Source: Mytilisepta virgata (lineage: Eukaryota; Mollusca; Bivalvia; Mytilida; Mytilidae). Taken from it: a DNA stretch of 64,000 nucleotides. The DNA lies in contig JAPWFG010000023.1 in assembly GCA_028015205.1 (NCBI GenBank), forward strand, positions 992,001 to 1,056,000, in the 5' to 3' direction. Shown piece after piece: positions 63,702 to 64,000 of this stretch (within the stretch, counting starts at the first letter, position 1; each line of letters begins with the position of its first letter). A model generated the notes under the pieces. It did not search any database and had not been told where the DNA came from. It saw only the letters and a program-made list of their open reading frames with translations. The position numbers and the translations under genes were made by a program.

Positions 63702-64000
63702 ATGCTTCAAAATCGATTTAACAAACATCTGGCTCAAATAGATAGGAATTCTGAAACTGATAATGGTTATCAAGAAATCCACGCATTTAACCAGGAACAA
63801 GAGAAATTACAGGAATTTACCTCAGTTGATAAAACTGTATGTGGTAATGAACCCAATTATCATGACAGCATGACTGTCACGGGCAATAAATATTTAACCT
63901 CAGATTTTGATATAAGGAGGGGTGGAAATTGTGCTTTCAAGACAGGATTAAACCTACGACTCAGGAATAATAAACATGAAATGTTAAACCGTGCTGTAGA
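63702..64000 (+). CDS. 5' end of an unrecognised gene running off the window
   Basis: An ATG at 63702 opens 99 codons with no stop up to the window edge. An in-frame stop lies just upstream (63681-63683), so this is the first Met. The product begins MLQNRFNKHLAQIDRNSETD and is hydrophilic, rich in Asn, Lys, Glu and Gln, with no signal peptide or membrane segment. Base composition is less AT-rich than the neighbouring spacer. I recognise no domain. An internal donor cannot be excluded. Confidence 0.55.
   Translation, partial: MLQNRFNKHLAQIDRNSETDNGYQEIHAFNQEQEKLQEFTSVDKTVCGNEPNYHDSMTVTGNKYLTSDFDIRRGGNCAFKTGLNLRLRNNKHEMLNRAV

Overview
This is an AT-rich, repeat-dense animal nuclear window. Genes are split into short exons with GT-AG introns of hundreds of bases to several kb, and the introns are full of tRNA-derived SINEs, small inverted-repeat (MITE-like) elements, foldbacks and tandem arrays. 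The repeat style, especially elements ending in an AGCTCACCTG...CAGGTGAGCT hairpin, looks to me like a lophotrochozoan, most likely a bivalve mollusc. That is pattern recognition, not a database match.

Three protein-coding loci can be supported. (1) Plus strand, about 1.7-24.3 kb: eleven phase-consistent exons of a 5'-incomplete extracellular protein. It has a Cys-containing N-terminal module, a TSP1 domain, an uncharacterised beta-rich module, two cadherin-like repeats and a C-terminal hydrophobic segment. Every exon junction keeps phase except the TSP1 exon, which has an apparent 2-base loss in a conserved Cys codon. (2) Minus strand, about 39.6-63.2 kb: fourteen exons of an XPR1 orthologue (SPX-EXS phosphate exporter), running from the start Met into the acidic C-terminal tail. 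The very last exon may lie outside what I could recognise. (3) Right edge, plus strand from 63,702: an open frame of 99 codons running off the window, head-to-head with XPR1 across about 0.53 kb.

Layout: 1-1.6 kb is a 29-bp minisatellite. 1.7-24.3 kb is the TSP1/cadherin gene, with introns holding four hairpin-ended elements or fragments, nested TTAA-flanked MITEs, SINEs and tandem arrays. 24.3-39.6 kb is gene-poor and rich in TIR elements. 39.6-63.2 kb is XPR1, with hairpin-ended elements in introns 7 and 11, pogo-like elements, foldbacks and a MITE lying directly against a splice donor. 63.2-63.7 kb is a probable bidirectional promoter. The two long genes converge tail to tail.

The most notable structures are mobile elements interacting with exons: oppositely oriented element pairs bracketing exons of the plus-strand gene, a MITE whose TA target site forms part of an XPR1 splice donor, and a duplicated XPR1 splice acceptor. 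No transposase, reverse transcriptase, rRNA, intact tRNA or CRISPR array was recognised.
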